Shown piece after piece: positions 1 to 5,750 of a stretch of DNA of 11,904 nucleotides. This stretch comes from Bacillota bacterium (GTDB lineage: Bacteria; Bacillota; Clostridia; Tissierellales; Sedimentibacteraceae): the NCBI GenBank assembly GCA_023425285.1, contig JAFACY010000204.1, positions 1-11,904 on the forward strand. Direction: 5' to 3'. Below the pieces are notes generated by a model that made no database searches, was not told the origin of the DNA, and saw nothing but the letters and a program-made list of their open reading frames with translations. Position 1 is the stretch's first letter. Every line of letters starts with the position of its first letter. The position numbers and the translations under genes are program-made.

Positions 1-269
1 TCGTGTTAATTGATCCTTATTCTATTATGCAGGGGTATAATCCATATTTAAATGAGGAAGATTTAATTGAACTAAAGGTGAAAAACGAAGCTGATTTGAA
101 ATATCTTGTAATAGCTATCATCAAAGATAATATCAGGGAATCGGTGGTTAACCTCAAGAGTCCGATTGCAATTAACCCGGATACGAGAGAAGCAAAACAG
201 GTAATATTGCAAAATGATTATCCGCTCAGATACAATTTTATCGTAGATGAGGGGGATGCCGGATGTTAG
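1..269 (+). CDS. fliW: FliW flagellar assembly factor (3' part only)
   Basis: This is the C-terminal part of FliW; the gene begins upstream of the window, with codons in frame with position 3. FliW binds flagellin and CsrA in the cytoplasm. When flagellin is exported, freed FliW sequesters CsrA and so relieves repression of flagellin translation. About 88 residues are visible against a usual length near 150. The segment LIDPYSIMQGYNPYL matches the family's LxDPxxFxxxYxxxL strand, and the later stretch with NLKSPIAIN followed by AKQVIL matches the conserved 'N..aPi.iN....a.Q.il' region. The stop at 267-269 overlaps the csrA start by 7 bases, the usual fliW-csrA coupling. The in-frame GTG at position 3 is not the real start because it falls mid-domain. 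Identification rests on motif and neighbour together. Confidence 0.93.
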   Translation, partial: VLIDPYSIMQGYNPYLNEEDLIELKVKNEADLKYLVIAIIKDNIRESVVNLKSPIAINPDTREAKQVILQNDYPLRYNFIVDEGDAGC

Positions 270-502
270 TTATAAAAAGAAAGGTTTCCGAATCCATACT
301 TATCGGAGATGACATCGAAATAATAATTTCGGAAATCTCACAGGATAAGGTGAAGGTGGCAATAAATGCCCCGAAAGAAATAAAGGTCATCAGAAAAGAA
401 TTAAAGGAAACATTCGAGTTTAACAAAACAGCTTCCGAAAAAATAGATAAGGACAGCCTGGAAAATTTAAAAAGTCAGATAAAAAATGTAAATAAAAAAT
501 AA
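263..502 (+). CDS. csrA: CsrA translational regulator (carbon storage regulator)
   Basis: CsrA is a small homodimeric RNA-binding protein that binds GGA motifs, often over Shine-Dalgarno sites, and blocks translation. In Firmicutes its main known target is flagellin mRNA, and FliW antagonises it. The 79-residue protein has the family start MLVIKRKVSESILIGDDIEI, the central INAPKEIKVIRKEL, and the RNA-contact arginines R6 and R44. The usual Leu4 is Ile here, a conservative change. Residues 50-79 form a lysine-rich, charged tail, somewhat longer than the roughly 61 residues of E. coli CsrA but common in clostridia. The ATG at 263 lies inside the end of fliW, implying translational coupling. An intrinsic terminator follows 7 bases after the stop. 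A degraded copy of its last codons lies at 692-741. Confidence 0.97.
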   Translation: MLVIKRKVSESILIGDDIEIIISEISQDKVKVAINAPKEIKVIRKELKETFEFNKTASEKIDKDSLENLKSQIKNVNKK

Positions 503-509
503 GTATCAT

Positions 510-545
510 AGAGCAATGAATACTCAAGGCGTTCATTGCTCTTTT
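510..545 (+). terminator. Intrinsic terminator after csrA
   Basis: An 11-bp perfect stem, AGAGCAATGAA (510-520) with TTCATTGCTCT (532-542), encloses an 11-base loop and runs into a T tract (542-545). It begins 7 bases after the csrA stop and probably ends the upstream (fliW-csrA) transcript, separating it from the flgB operon. The short T tract lowers efficiency, but a second related terminator lies downstream. Confidence 0.85.
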
Positions 546-691
546 AATGATATATCGGAATAGTCAATCAGGAAATAAATTAAAAATTTTTTCAAATACC
601 CCAATTTTTATATTGCCGGATGCGAAATCTAATAATGAGGAGCTTAATACATTTACAAAATGACAATAAATGCTCTGAAAAACATATAAAA

Positions 692-741
692 ACAGCCTGA
701 AATATAAAAAAAGTCAGATAAAAAATGCAAATAAAAGATAA
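692..741 (+). pseudogene. Decayed duplicate of the csrA 3' end
   Basis: These 50 bases align without gaps to csrA 453-502, including both stop codons, with 44 of 50 identical by my count. Shared blocks include ACAGCCTG and AAAGTCAGATAAAAAATG. Translated in the csrA frame it reads NSLKYKKSQIKNANKR then stop, against csrA DSLENLKSQIKNVNKK. Weaker similarity continues upstream (about 671-691), but there an in-frame TGA and a small length change break the frame, so no intact gene remains. I read it as either the stub of a lost csrA paralogue or a tandem duplication of the csrA tail. A-rich composition inflates identity, though the non-A blocks are convincing. Confidence 0.7.
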
Positions 742-822
742 ATTTTCTGAAATTTTTTTGGATATTATTCTTTGTTTTGCTAATTATGTAAAAAATCGAA
801 TAAATAGTGTTGAAAAAAATAC

Positions 823-861
823 GAACAATGAACGCTTTTTTTTGTGTTCATTGTTTTTTTT
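823..861 (+). terminator. Second intrinsic terminator, related to the csrA terminator
   Basis: The stem AACAATGAAC (824-833) pairs perfectly with GTTCATTGTT (846-855) and extends inward by a G-T and a C-G pair, with an 8-T loop (836-843) and an 8-base T run at 854-861. The arm GAACAATGAA differs at one base from GAGCAATGAA of the terminator at 510-545, so the two appear to be copies. It insulates the flgB promoter from upstream transcription. Confidence 0.85.
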
Positions 862-986
862 GTTGATTTTTTAAAGAAAAAAATGACAAACTGACATATT
901 CTTTGTCCATGTGCAGCATATTTCATAAATGTATAATTATGCGAATAAAAAAGTGTTGAATTTTCAATATTTTTTGTCAAAAAAGC

Positions 987-1015
987 TTGCATTTTGTCTC
1001 AAAATGCATTATACT
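987..1015 (+). promoter_or_regulatory. Sigma-A-type promoter for the flgB operon
   Basis: A -35 element TTGCAT (987-992) and a -10 element TATACT (1010-1015) are separated by exactly 17 bases, close to the vegetative consensus. Transcription would begin near 1021-1023, about 20-30 bases before the c-di-GMP aptamer, so the leader would carry the whole riboswitch. No sigma-D (TAAA / GCCGATAT) motif was found near flgB, consistent with an early operon read by housekeeping sigma factor. Confidence 0.75.
988..1008. promoter_or_regulatory. Palindrome in the promoter spacer, possible operator
   Basis: Two perfect 9-base arms, TGCATTTTG (988-996) and CAAAATGCA (1000-1008), flank a 3-base centre (TCT). 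The palindrome overlaps most of the -35 box and fills the spacer up to one base before the -10 box, where a dimeric repressor would compete with RNA polymerase. No regulator can be named from the sequence. A chance AT-rich palindrome is possible, but 9-base perfect arms in this position are suggestive. Confidence 0.5.
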
Positions 1016-1041
1016 ACACATAGTTTAATAATTTTTTAAGA

Positions 1042-1124
1042 ATTGAAAAGGTACAGCTGTCGAAAGGCAGTGTCACAAAGCTATAGGGCCTAAGGATTTA
1101 TCTATGGTAGCCAGTTGCCAATGA
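1042..1124 (+). ncRNA. c-di-GMP class I (GEMM-I) riboswitch aptamer
   Basis: This is the sensor of a c-di-GMP riboswitch in the flgB leader. Visible parts are a P2 hairpin CTGTC-GAAA-GGCAG (1057-1070) with a GNRA tetraloop, the conserved CACAAAGC (1074-1081), the exact 11-nt tetraloop receptor formed by CCTAAG (1089-1094) and TATGG (1103-1107), P3 pairing GCTA/TAGC (1080-1083 with 1108-1111), and the closing TAGCCAGTTGCC (1108-1119), which pairs with GGTA (1050-1053). By alignment from memory to Vc2, ligand-contacting G20, A47 and C92 correspond to G1051, A1078 and C1118, all retained. G at position 20 favours c-di-GMP over cGAMP. The aptamer is somewhat divergent: the 3' strand looks one base shorter than usual and CAAACC reads TACAGC. 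Confidence 0.93.
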
Positions 1125-1175
1125 TATCTATATAAATTTATGTATATATATAATTTATTATAGTTCATGGCGGCT
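1109..1175 (+). promoter_or_regulatory. Predicted antiterminator pairing of the riboswitch
   Basis: The aptamer 3' strand can pair with the 5' arm and loop of the downstream terminator. AGCC (1109-1112) pairs with GGCT (1172-1175), GCCA (1117-1120) with TGGC (1168-1171), and TGA (1122-1124) with TCA (1165-1167): 11 pairs with bulges at 1113-1116 and 1121. The same bases form P1 and P3 when ligand is bound, so aptamer and antiterminator exclude each other. Ligand binding would free the terminator, making an OFF switch. Confidence 0.6.
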
Positions 1176-1193
1176 GTTATGAATTATTTTTTT
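1160..1193 (+). terminator. Riboswitch-controlled attenuator terminator
   Basis: A 12-bp stem, ATAGTTCATGGC (1160-1171) with GTTATGAATTAT (1176-1187), includes three G-T wobbles, has a 4-base loop GGCT, and ends in seven Ts (1187-1193). It lies between the c-di-GMP aptamer and flgB, 28 bases before the start codon, where it can abort flagellar operon transcription. Confidence 0.85.
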
Positions 1194-1221
1194 ATGCAAA
1201 ATATGGAAAAGGGGATGTAAA

Positions 1222-1611
1222 ATGCAGTTTACAAACAGTACAAATCTAAATTTATTAAACAAAGGATTGGACGGCTTGTGGATCAGACAACAGACAACAA
1301 TGGAGAATATAGCAAACTATTCTACTCCGGGGTATAAGAGCAAATATGTGGATTTTGAGAATTTCTTAAAATCACACATGGAAAATCATTACGATAAAAC
1401 CATATCTGAAATAAATAATCAAATAAAATCCAGTAAAATTGTAGTTGGGGAAAATGACAACCTGTCACTTCGCCTTGACGGTAACAATGTGGACATGGAA
1501 AAAGAAAATCTTCAGCTTGCCAAAACACAATTTCAATACATGTATGCAGTGTCCGAAATGAATTCATATTTTTCTAAATTAAAATCAGTAATATCCGAAG
1601 GGAAAAAATAA
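1222..1611 (+). CDS. flgB: Flagellar proximal rod protein FlgB
   Basis: FlgB is one of the proximal rod subunits that link the MS ring and FliE to the distal rod, and it is exported by the flagellar type III system. The 129-residue length is typical. The rod-family N-terminal motif appears as IRQQTTMENIANYSTPGYKS (about residues 22-41, compare 'NIANxxTPGYK'). The C-terminal half has the EKENLQLAKTQFQYMYAVSE helix, which corresponds to the family's '...E...la..q..Y'. A purine-rich ribosome site GGAAAAGGGG (1205-1214) lies 7 bases before the ATG. As first gene of the operon it sits directly behind the c-di-GMP attenuator. Two GGA triplets overlap the ribosome site and could be CsrA contacts, which is only an inference. 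Confidence 0.95.
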   Translation: MQFTNSTNLNLLNKGLDGLWIRQQTTMENIANYSTPGYKSKYVDFENFLKSHMENHYDKTISEINNQIKSSKIVVGENDNLSLRLDGNNVDMEKENLQLAKTQFQYMYAVSEMNSYFSKLKSVISEGKK

Positions 1612-1627
1612 ATAAGGGAGGTCTATA

Positions 1628-2059
1628 ATGTCTTTTTTACAATCGTTAAATATAAGCGGTTCCGGACTTACGGCTCAAAGACTGAGAATGGATGTGATTT
1701 CGGAAAATATAGCTAACAAAGATAGTACAAGAACAGAAAACGGAGAGCCCTACAGAAGGAAAATGGTAGTACTTTCGGCAGTTAATAATTTTCAGAATAT
1801 GTTTATAGAAAATATAAATGAATATGAAGCAGGAAGAGTTGAGGTTACAGAAATCGTGGAAGATGAAACTGAATTCAAGCTTGTATATAATCCTGAGCAT
1901 CCCGATGCCGGAGAGGACGGATACGTAAGAATGCCAAATGTAGATACATTAAAGGAAACAGTGGACATTATGGAAGCCTACAGAGCGTATCAGGCAAATA
2001 TAACTGCTCTTAACACCATGAAGCAAATGGCAATAAAAGCATTGGAAATCGGGAGGTAA
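1628..2059 (+). CDS. flgC: Flagellar proximal rod protein FlgC
   Basis: FlgC is a second proximal rod subunit, exported by the flagellar secretion apparatus and assembled in the periplasm/cell wall space next to FlgB and FlgF. The 143 residues match the family length. The N-terminal rod motif reads SGLTAQRLRMDVISENIANK (residues 12-31), followed by GEPYRRK (39-45). The C-terminal motif reads MPNVDTLKETVDIMEAYRAY (102-121) and then QANITALNTMKQMAIKALEIGR, the coiled-coil D0 helix. AGGGAGG (1615-1621) precedes the start by 6 bases. It follows flgB after 16 bases and precedes fliE by 2, as in other bacterial flgBC-fliE clusters. Confidence 0.97.
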   Translation: MSFLQSLNISGSGLTAQRLRMDVISENIANKDSTRTENGEPYRRKMVVLSAVNNFQNMFIENINEYEAGRVEVTEIVEDETEFKLVYNPEHPDAGEDGYVRMPNVDTLKETVDIMEAYRAYQANITALNTMKQMAIKALEIGR

Positions 2060-2061
2060 TT

Positions 2062-2367
2062 ATGTTTATAGAGCCAATACGACCAATTAACGGAATCGGT
2101 GAAATAGGTGATTTACAAAAACCCTCAGATTCCAAAGGGAAAAATGATCTTTTGTTCAAGTCAATTTTTGAGGATGCACTTAACAATTATGTGGGTAATG
2201 AAGCACAGGTTGACGAAGATATTTACAAGCTTTCAACAGGAGAAAGCGATGATTTGCACAATTTGATGATCAATATGAAAAAAGCTGAAATGTCCTTAGA
2301 TTTAGTTATACAGTTAAGAAACAAGGCGTTGGATGCTTATAATGAAATAATGCGTATGGGTGTTTAA
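2062..2367 (+). CDS. fliE: Flagellar hook-basal body complex protein FliE
   Basis: FliE is the adapter between the FliF MS ring and the proximal rod and is among the first export substrates. The protein has 101 residues, normal for the family. The N-terminal part contains the conserved 'sF.d.L..A...V...q..ad' pattern, seen as FKSIFEDALNNYVGNEAQVDEDIYKLSTG. The C-terminal helix DLHNLMINMKKAEMSLDLVI with QLRNKALDAYNEIMRM matches the family end (DLH.vmia.eKA..sl.l.vqvRNK...AY.EImrM). Its ribosome site GGGAGG (2051-2056) lies inside the last codons of flgC, so translation is likely coupled to flgC. Confidence 0.96.
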   Translation: MFIEPIRPINGIGEIGDLQKPSDSKGKNDLLFKSIFEDALNNYVGNEAQVDEDIYKLSTGESDDLHNLMINMKKAEMSLDLVIQLRNKALDAYNEIMRMGV

Positions 2368-2400
2368 GAAAACTCACTTGCATAATCTTAGGAGCTATAG

Positions 2401-3978
2401 ATGGCAGAGCAATTTAAAAATATATGGAAAAGTATAGTAGAGTTTTGGAGCAAGCAAAGCAGCAAGAAAAAAAGGTTAATAGTCGGAGGATTCGCTGCAT
2501 TATTATTGGCTGCAATAATAATAACTCTTTTATTAAACAGAAAAGAGTATGTAGTACTTTTCAGCAATATTGATAAAGATGAATCCGCAGAAGTAATGCA
2601 GCTTCTTCAGGAAAGCGGAGTAGATTACAGATACGAAAAGAACGGTTCTATACTCATACCTGAAGCTCAGGAAAGCAAATTGAGAATGCAGCTGGCTCAA
2701 TCCGGATATCCCAAGTCGGGTACCAATTACGATGTATTTACTCAAAACATAGACTTTATGACTACTGACTACGAAAAAAGAAAATATGAGGTTTTTCAAC
2801 TGCAGGAGAGATTGCAGCAATCCATAGAAACCATAGAAGGAGTTCAGAAGGCGATAGTAACTATCAATTTGCCTGAAAAAAAGAATTTTGCATGGGAAAC
2901 AAACAAGGATGAAGCGTCTGCATCTGTTAAATTAAATCTTGCAAGCAATTATTCTTTAACAAAATCTCAGACAAACGGCATAATGCAGTTGGTTACAAAA
3001 AGTGTCGAGGGTTTGAAGGAAGAAAATGTTGCTATTATAGATACCGAAGGTAACAGTTTGATTGTCACCGACGAGATGCAGCAAACAGATACAATAAAGC
3101 TGAAATTACAAATTGAAAAGGAATTTGAGAAAGAAACTATTAATGATGTAACGGATTTTTTATCACGAATATATGGTCCTGAAAATGTTAAGGTTTCAGC
3201 AAAGTGCAATATTAATTTCGATAAAAAAATAAGTGAGCTGCTTCAATATTTACCGGATGAAGAAACTAATTTAGGTGTTCCCAGTGATACTAAAAATGAA
3301 AGGGAAATAACGGGACCGGGAGAAACCGTAGGAGGAATTCCGGGAACTGAGACAAATGCCGAAGTACCGACATATCCGGGAGTAGTAATTGAAGGAAACA
3401 ACATATATTTCAGAGATTCAAATTCGATTAATTATCTGGTAAGTCAGCTCAAAGAGCAAATTGAGCATAACCCCGGTAAAATAGAAAGCCTGACCGTTGC
3501 TGCGGTTGTTAACAAAGCCAGCATGAGAGATGAAGAGCTTCAGGAAGTAAAAGAGCTTATAGCTTTTTCTGTGGGGATCAAGACTGAAGATATTGCGCTA
3601 CATAACATGGTGTTCTTTAATCCTGAGGAGCCTTCCGTTCCTGTTGTAACACCGGAACCGGGTATTATAGGAGATCTGGAATTAAGGGATATATTGATTT
3701 ACGGTGGCATAGCCTTAGCTGTTTTAGCTATATTGATATTCATACTCAGTATGATTCTGAGAAAGAGAAGAAAGAAAAAAGAGGCATTGCTGGCTGCCCA
3801 AGCCGCTGCCGAAGCTGCCGCAACGAACGATTATTCATGGGCAGATATTCAGGACGAAATAAAGGTTCAGGAAACACAGGAACAGGTAATCAAAAAGCAG
3901 CTTAAGGATTTCACAACAGCAAATCCTGAGATTGTAGCACAGCTTATCAGAACATGGTTAAAGGGGGATGACGAATAA
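2401..3978 (+). CDS. fliF: Flagellar MS-ring protein FliF
   Basis: FliF forms the MS ring in the cytoplasmic membrane, the base on which rotor and export gate assemble. The 525 residues are typical. Transmembrane segment 1 spans about 26-46 (LIVGGFAALLLAAIIITLLL) and segment 2 about 429-453, followed by a basic RKRRKKK stop-transfer. Between them lie the secretin-like ring-building motifs, with YVVLFSNID (50-58) and AQSGYPKSG (99-107) as landmarks. A low-complexity Gly/Pro/Glu linker covers about 295-328. The last residues, NPEIVAQLIRTWLKGDDE (508-525), are the FliG-binding tail. An alanine-rich stretch (464-474) precedes that tail. TAGGAG (2389-2394) lies 6 bases before the ATG. A 33-base gap separates it from fliE, and fliG begins one base after its stop. 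Confidence 0.98.
   Translation: MAEQFKNIWKSIVEFWSKQSSKKKRLIVGGFAALLLAAIIITLLLNRKEYVVLFSNIDKDESAEVMQLLQESGVDYRYEKNGSILIPEAQESKLRMQLAQSGYPKSGTNYDVFTQNIDFMTTDYEKRKYEVFQLQERLQQSIETIEGVQKAIVTINLPEKKNFAWETNKDEASASVKLNLASNYSLTKSQTNGIMQLVTKSVEGLKEENVAIIDTEGNSLIVTDEMQQTDTIKLKLQIEKEFEKETINDVTDFLSRIYGPENVKVSAKCNINFDKKISELLQYLPDEETNLGVPSDTKNEREITGPGETVGGIPGTETNAEVPTYPGVVIEGNNIYFRDSNSINYLVSQLKEQIEHNPGKIESLTVAAVVNKASMRDEELQEVKELIAFSVGIKTEDIALHNMVFFNPEEPSVPVVTPEPGIIGDLELRDILIYGGIALAVLAILIFILSMILRKRRKKKEALLAAQAAAEAAATNDYSWADIQDEIKVQETQEQVIKKQLKDFTTANPEIVAQLIRTWLKGDDE
3961..3967 (+). promoter_or_regulatory. Ribosome site deciding the fliG start
   Basis: AAGGGGG inside the end of fliF touches an in-frame ATG at 3968 with zero spacing, so that ATG cannot use it. 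The next in-frame ATG at 3980 sits 12 bases downstream and matches the family N terminus, so 3980 is preferred. Confidence 0.55.
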
Positions 3979-3979
3979 T

Positions 3980-4987
3980 ATGGCAGAAACTAAATTATCA
4001 GGGAAACAAAAAGCCGCAGCTATTATTATATCCCTTGGCGCTGATGATGCTTCAAAAATATATAAATTTCTGAAAGAAGACGAAATAGAACAATTAACAT
4101 ATGAGATATCAAGATTGCAGCATTTAAGTCCGCAGGTTGTGGAACAGACTCTGAAGGACTTCTATGAACTCTGTCTCACTCAGAAGGTAATAACCGAAGG
4201 CGGATATGAATATGCAAGAAGCGTACTTGAAAAAGCCTTCGGTTCCCAGACGGCAGCGAGCCTTCTGGAAAGAGTAACGAAGACCTTAAGAACAAAGAGC
4301 TTTGAATTTATAAGGAAAGCAGATTATAAAAACCTTTTGACTATAATACAGAATGAGCATCCTCAGACAATAGCATTAATATTGTCCTATGCAAGAGCCG
4401 ACCAGGCGTCTGCGGTTATTTCGGAGCTTCCTAAAGAAAAAAGAATTGATGTTGTTGAAAGAATTGCTAAAATGGATCGAACATCTCCTGAGATAGTCAG
4501 ATACGTTGAGGAAGAACTGGAAAAGAAATTCAACTCCATTGTATCTGTGGACTTTACAGAAATAGGCGGAGTAAACTATGTTGCTGACGTAATGAACAAT
4601 ATGGACAGAGGAAATGAAAAATACATATTTGATGAACTTAACAAGAAGGATGCTAAGCTTGCTGATGAAATCAGAATGAGAATGTTTGTATTTGAAGACA
4701 TTGTTACAATGGATTCAATGAGCATACAGAGATTTCTTCGTGAGGTTGACAGCAAAGATCTGGTATACGCTATCAAGGGTTCAAACAAGGATGTTGCGGA
4801 TATGCTGTTCAGCAATATGTCAACTAAGATGGGAGATACAATTAAATCTGAATTGGAATACACTCATAACTTGAGATTAAGAGATGTTGAGGAAGCACAA
4901 CAAAGAATTGTATCTGTAATCAGACGACTGGAAGAAGAAGGAGAGCTGATTATAGCCAAGGGCGGAAAGGATGATATTATTGTCTAA
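3980..4987 (+). CDS. fliG: Flagellar motor switch/rotor protein FliG
   Basis: FliG sits on the MS ring and couples MotA/MotB ion flow to rotation; with FliM/FliN it sets direction. From the ATG at 3980 the protein has 335 residues, the usual size. The family start KLSGKQKAAAIIISLG (5-20) opens the FliF-binding domain. The middle domain carries the EHPQT motif (126-130), and the MFVF hinge is at 235-238. The torque domain includes DSKDLVYAIKG (257-267) and the conserved RLRDVEEAQQRIV (299-311). The usual 'GPVRL' before the torque helix reads HNLRL, and the basic 'SKR' reads STK, so charge placement facing MotA differs from E. coli. An alternative start at 3968 adds four residues but lacks ribosome-site spacing. 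The 3' end overlaps fliH. Confidence 0.97.
   Translation: MAETKLSGKQKAAAIIISLGADDASKIYKFLKEDEIEQLTYEISRLQHLSPQVVEQTLKDFYELCLTQKVITEGGYEYARSVLEKAFGSQTAASLLERVTKTLRTKSFEFIRKADYKNLLTIIQNEHPQTIALILSYARADQASAVISELPKEKRIDVVERIAKMDRTSPEIVRYVEEELEKKFNSIVSVDFTEIGGVNYVADVMNNMDRGNEKYIFDELNKKDAKLADEIRMRMFVFEDIVTMDSMSIQRFLREVDSKDLVYAIKGSNKDVADMLFSNMSTKMGDTIKSELEYTHNLRLRDVEEAQQRIVSVIRRLEEEGELIIAKGGKDDIIV
4966..4971 (+). promoter_or_regulatory. Possible ribosome site for a TTG start of fliH
   Basis: AAAGGA lies 8 bases before an in-frame TTG at 4980, which would give the family-like N terminus MSKIIKAEYV. The alternative ATG at 4971 has AAGGG (4958-4962) 8 bases upstream. Sequence alone leaves the choice open. 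Confidence 0.45.
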
Positions 4988-5750
4988 GATAATTAAAGCT
5001 GAATATGTGATCTTTGACAGCAGAAAAAAAAGTGTGAATAATATTGAACAACATTATGAGCCCAGGATGACAGGTGCTTCCAGAGAAGATTTATATGAGA
5101 TATACAATGAAAGAGAAATTATTCTGAAGGAAGCACAAGACGAAGCAGCCAAAATAATAAATGCTGCATGGAGAAATGCTCAGGAAGAAATATCCGAATT
5201 TAAAAAAAGAAGCTGTGAAGAAGGCTTTAGTTCTGGTTTCGAAAACGGTAAAGAAGAAGGATACAAGGAAGGATATGAAAAAGCCTATGCAGAGGTCAGG
5301 GAAGAACTGACCAGGCAAAGTGAAGCTAAATTAAATGAATTGGTTGAAATGATATCTTTGATAGAAAGACAAAAGGAAGAAATAATCTCAAAATATGAAG
5401 AAGATTTAACTCCTTTGACCTTTGACATAGCTGAAAAAATAATAAAGCAAAAAATAAATGACAAGAAAGAAATAGTTGAGTCCTTAATCAGAAATGTCAT
5501 CAAGGATTACAGAAATGCCGAATGGATAAAAATATATATTTCTTCAAAGGACGATGCCGTTTCAATACAGACAGATAAAAATTTAATTGATGCCTTGAAT
5601 AAAATATCAAATGATGTAGTAATTGAATCTTCAGAAGATTTGGATGAAGGAAGCGCCATAATTGAAACACCTGACGGTATAGTGGATACAAGTGTTACTA
5701 CTCAGCTTAAAAATCTTAAAGAAATGGTGTTAAATAAAAATGCAGTTTAA
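4971..5750 (+). CDS. fliH: Flagellar export ATPase regulator FliH
   Basis: FliH is a cytoplasmic, elongated dimer that binds and restrains the export ATPase FliI and tethers it to the C ring. From the ATG at 4971 it has 259 residues. A long charged helix (about 40-150) contains five glycines spaced four apart (G85, G89, G93, G97, G101), the FliH GxxxG repeat, with aromatic residues after several of them (GF, GF, GY, GY). The C-terminal domain ends with the family signature GSAIIETPDGIVDTSV (227-242) and then TTQLKNLKEMVL. The gene overlaps fliG by 17 bases from this start, or by 8 from the TTG at 4980. It overlaps fliI by 11 bases, so the ATPase complex genes are tightly coupled. Confidence 0.95.
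   Translation: MILLSKIIKAEYVIFDSRKKSVNNIEQHYEPRMTGASREDLYEIYNEREIILKEAQDEAAKIINAAWRNAQEEISEFKKRSCEEGFSSGFENGKEEGYKEGYEKAYAEVREELTRQSEAKLNELVEMISLIERQKEEIISKYEEDLTPLTFDIAEKIIKQKINDKKEIVESLIRNVIKDYRNAEWIKIYISSKDDAVSIQTDKNLIDALNKISNDVVIESSEDLDEGSAIIETPDGIVDTSVTTQLKNLKEMVLNKNAV

Larger units (their letters stand above)
503..1221. other. Long intergenic region between csrA and flgB
   Basis: No credible protein gene lies here. From left to right it holds the csrA terminator (510-545), AT-rich sequence with nothing recognised (546-691), a decayed copy of the csrA 3' end (692-741), a weak AAATTT/AAATTT hairpin with T tract (740-759), a second strong terminator (823-861), unassigned AT-rich sequence (862-986), a promoter with palindrome (987-1015), a c-di-GMP-I aptamer (about 1042-1124), an attenuator terminator (1160-1193), and the flgB ribosome site (about 1205-1214). 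Short reading frames on the minus strand are low-complexity, lack ribosome sites and overlap the terminators. Confidence 0.8.

Noticed and set aside
545..585. Minus-strand CCGATATA resembling a sigma-D -10 element
   Set aside because: No TAAA-like -35 at proper spacing, and it points toward the csrA terminator with no gene to serve.
740..759. AAATTT/AAATTT hairpin with T run as a third terminator
   Set aside because: Only six A-T pairs, too weak to call as a functional terminator; noted only within the gap description.
780..992. Minus-strand frame of 70 codons in the csrA-flgB gap
   Set aside because: Low-complexity AT-rich translation, no ribosome site, and it overlaps the terminator and promoter.
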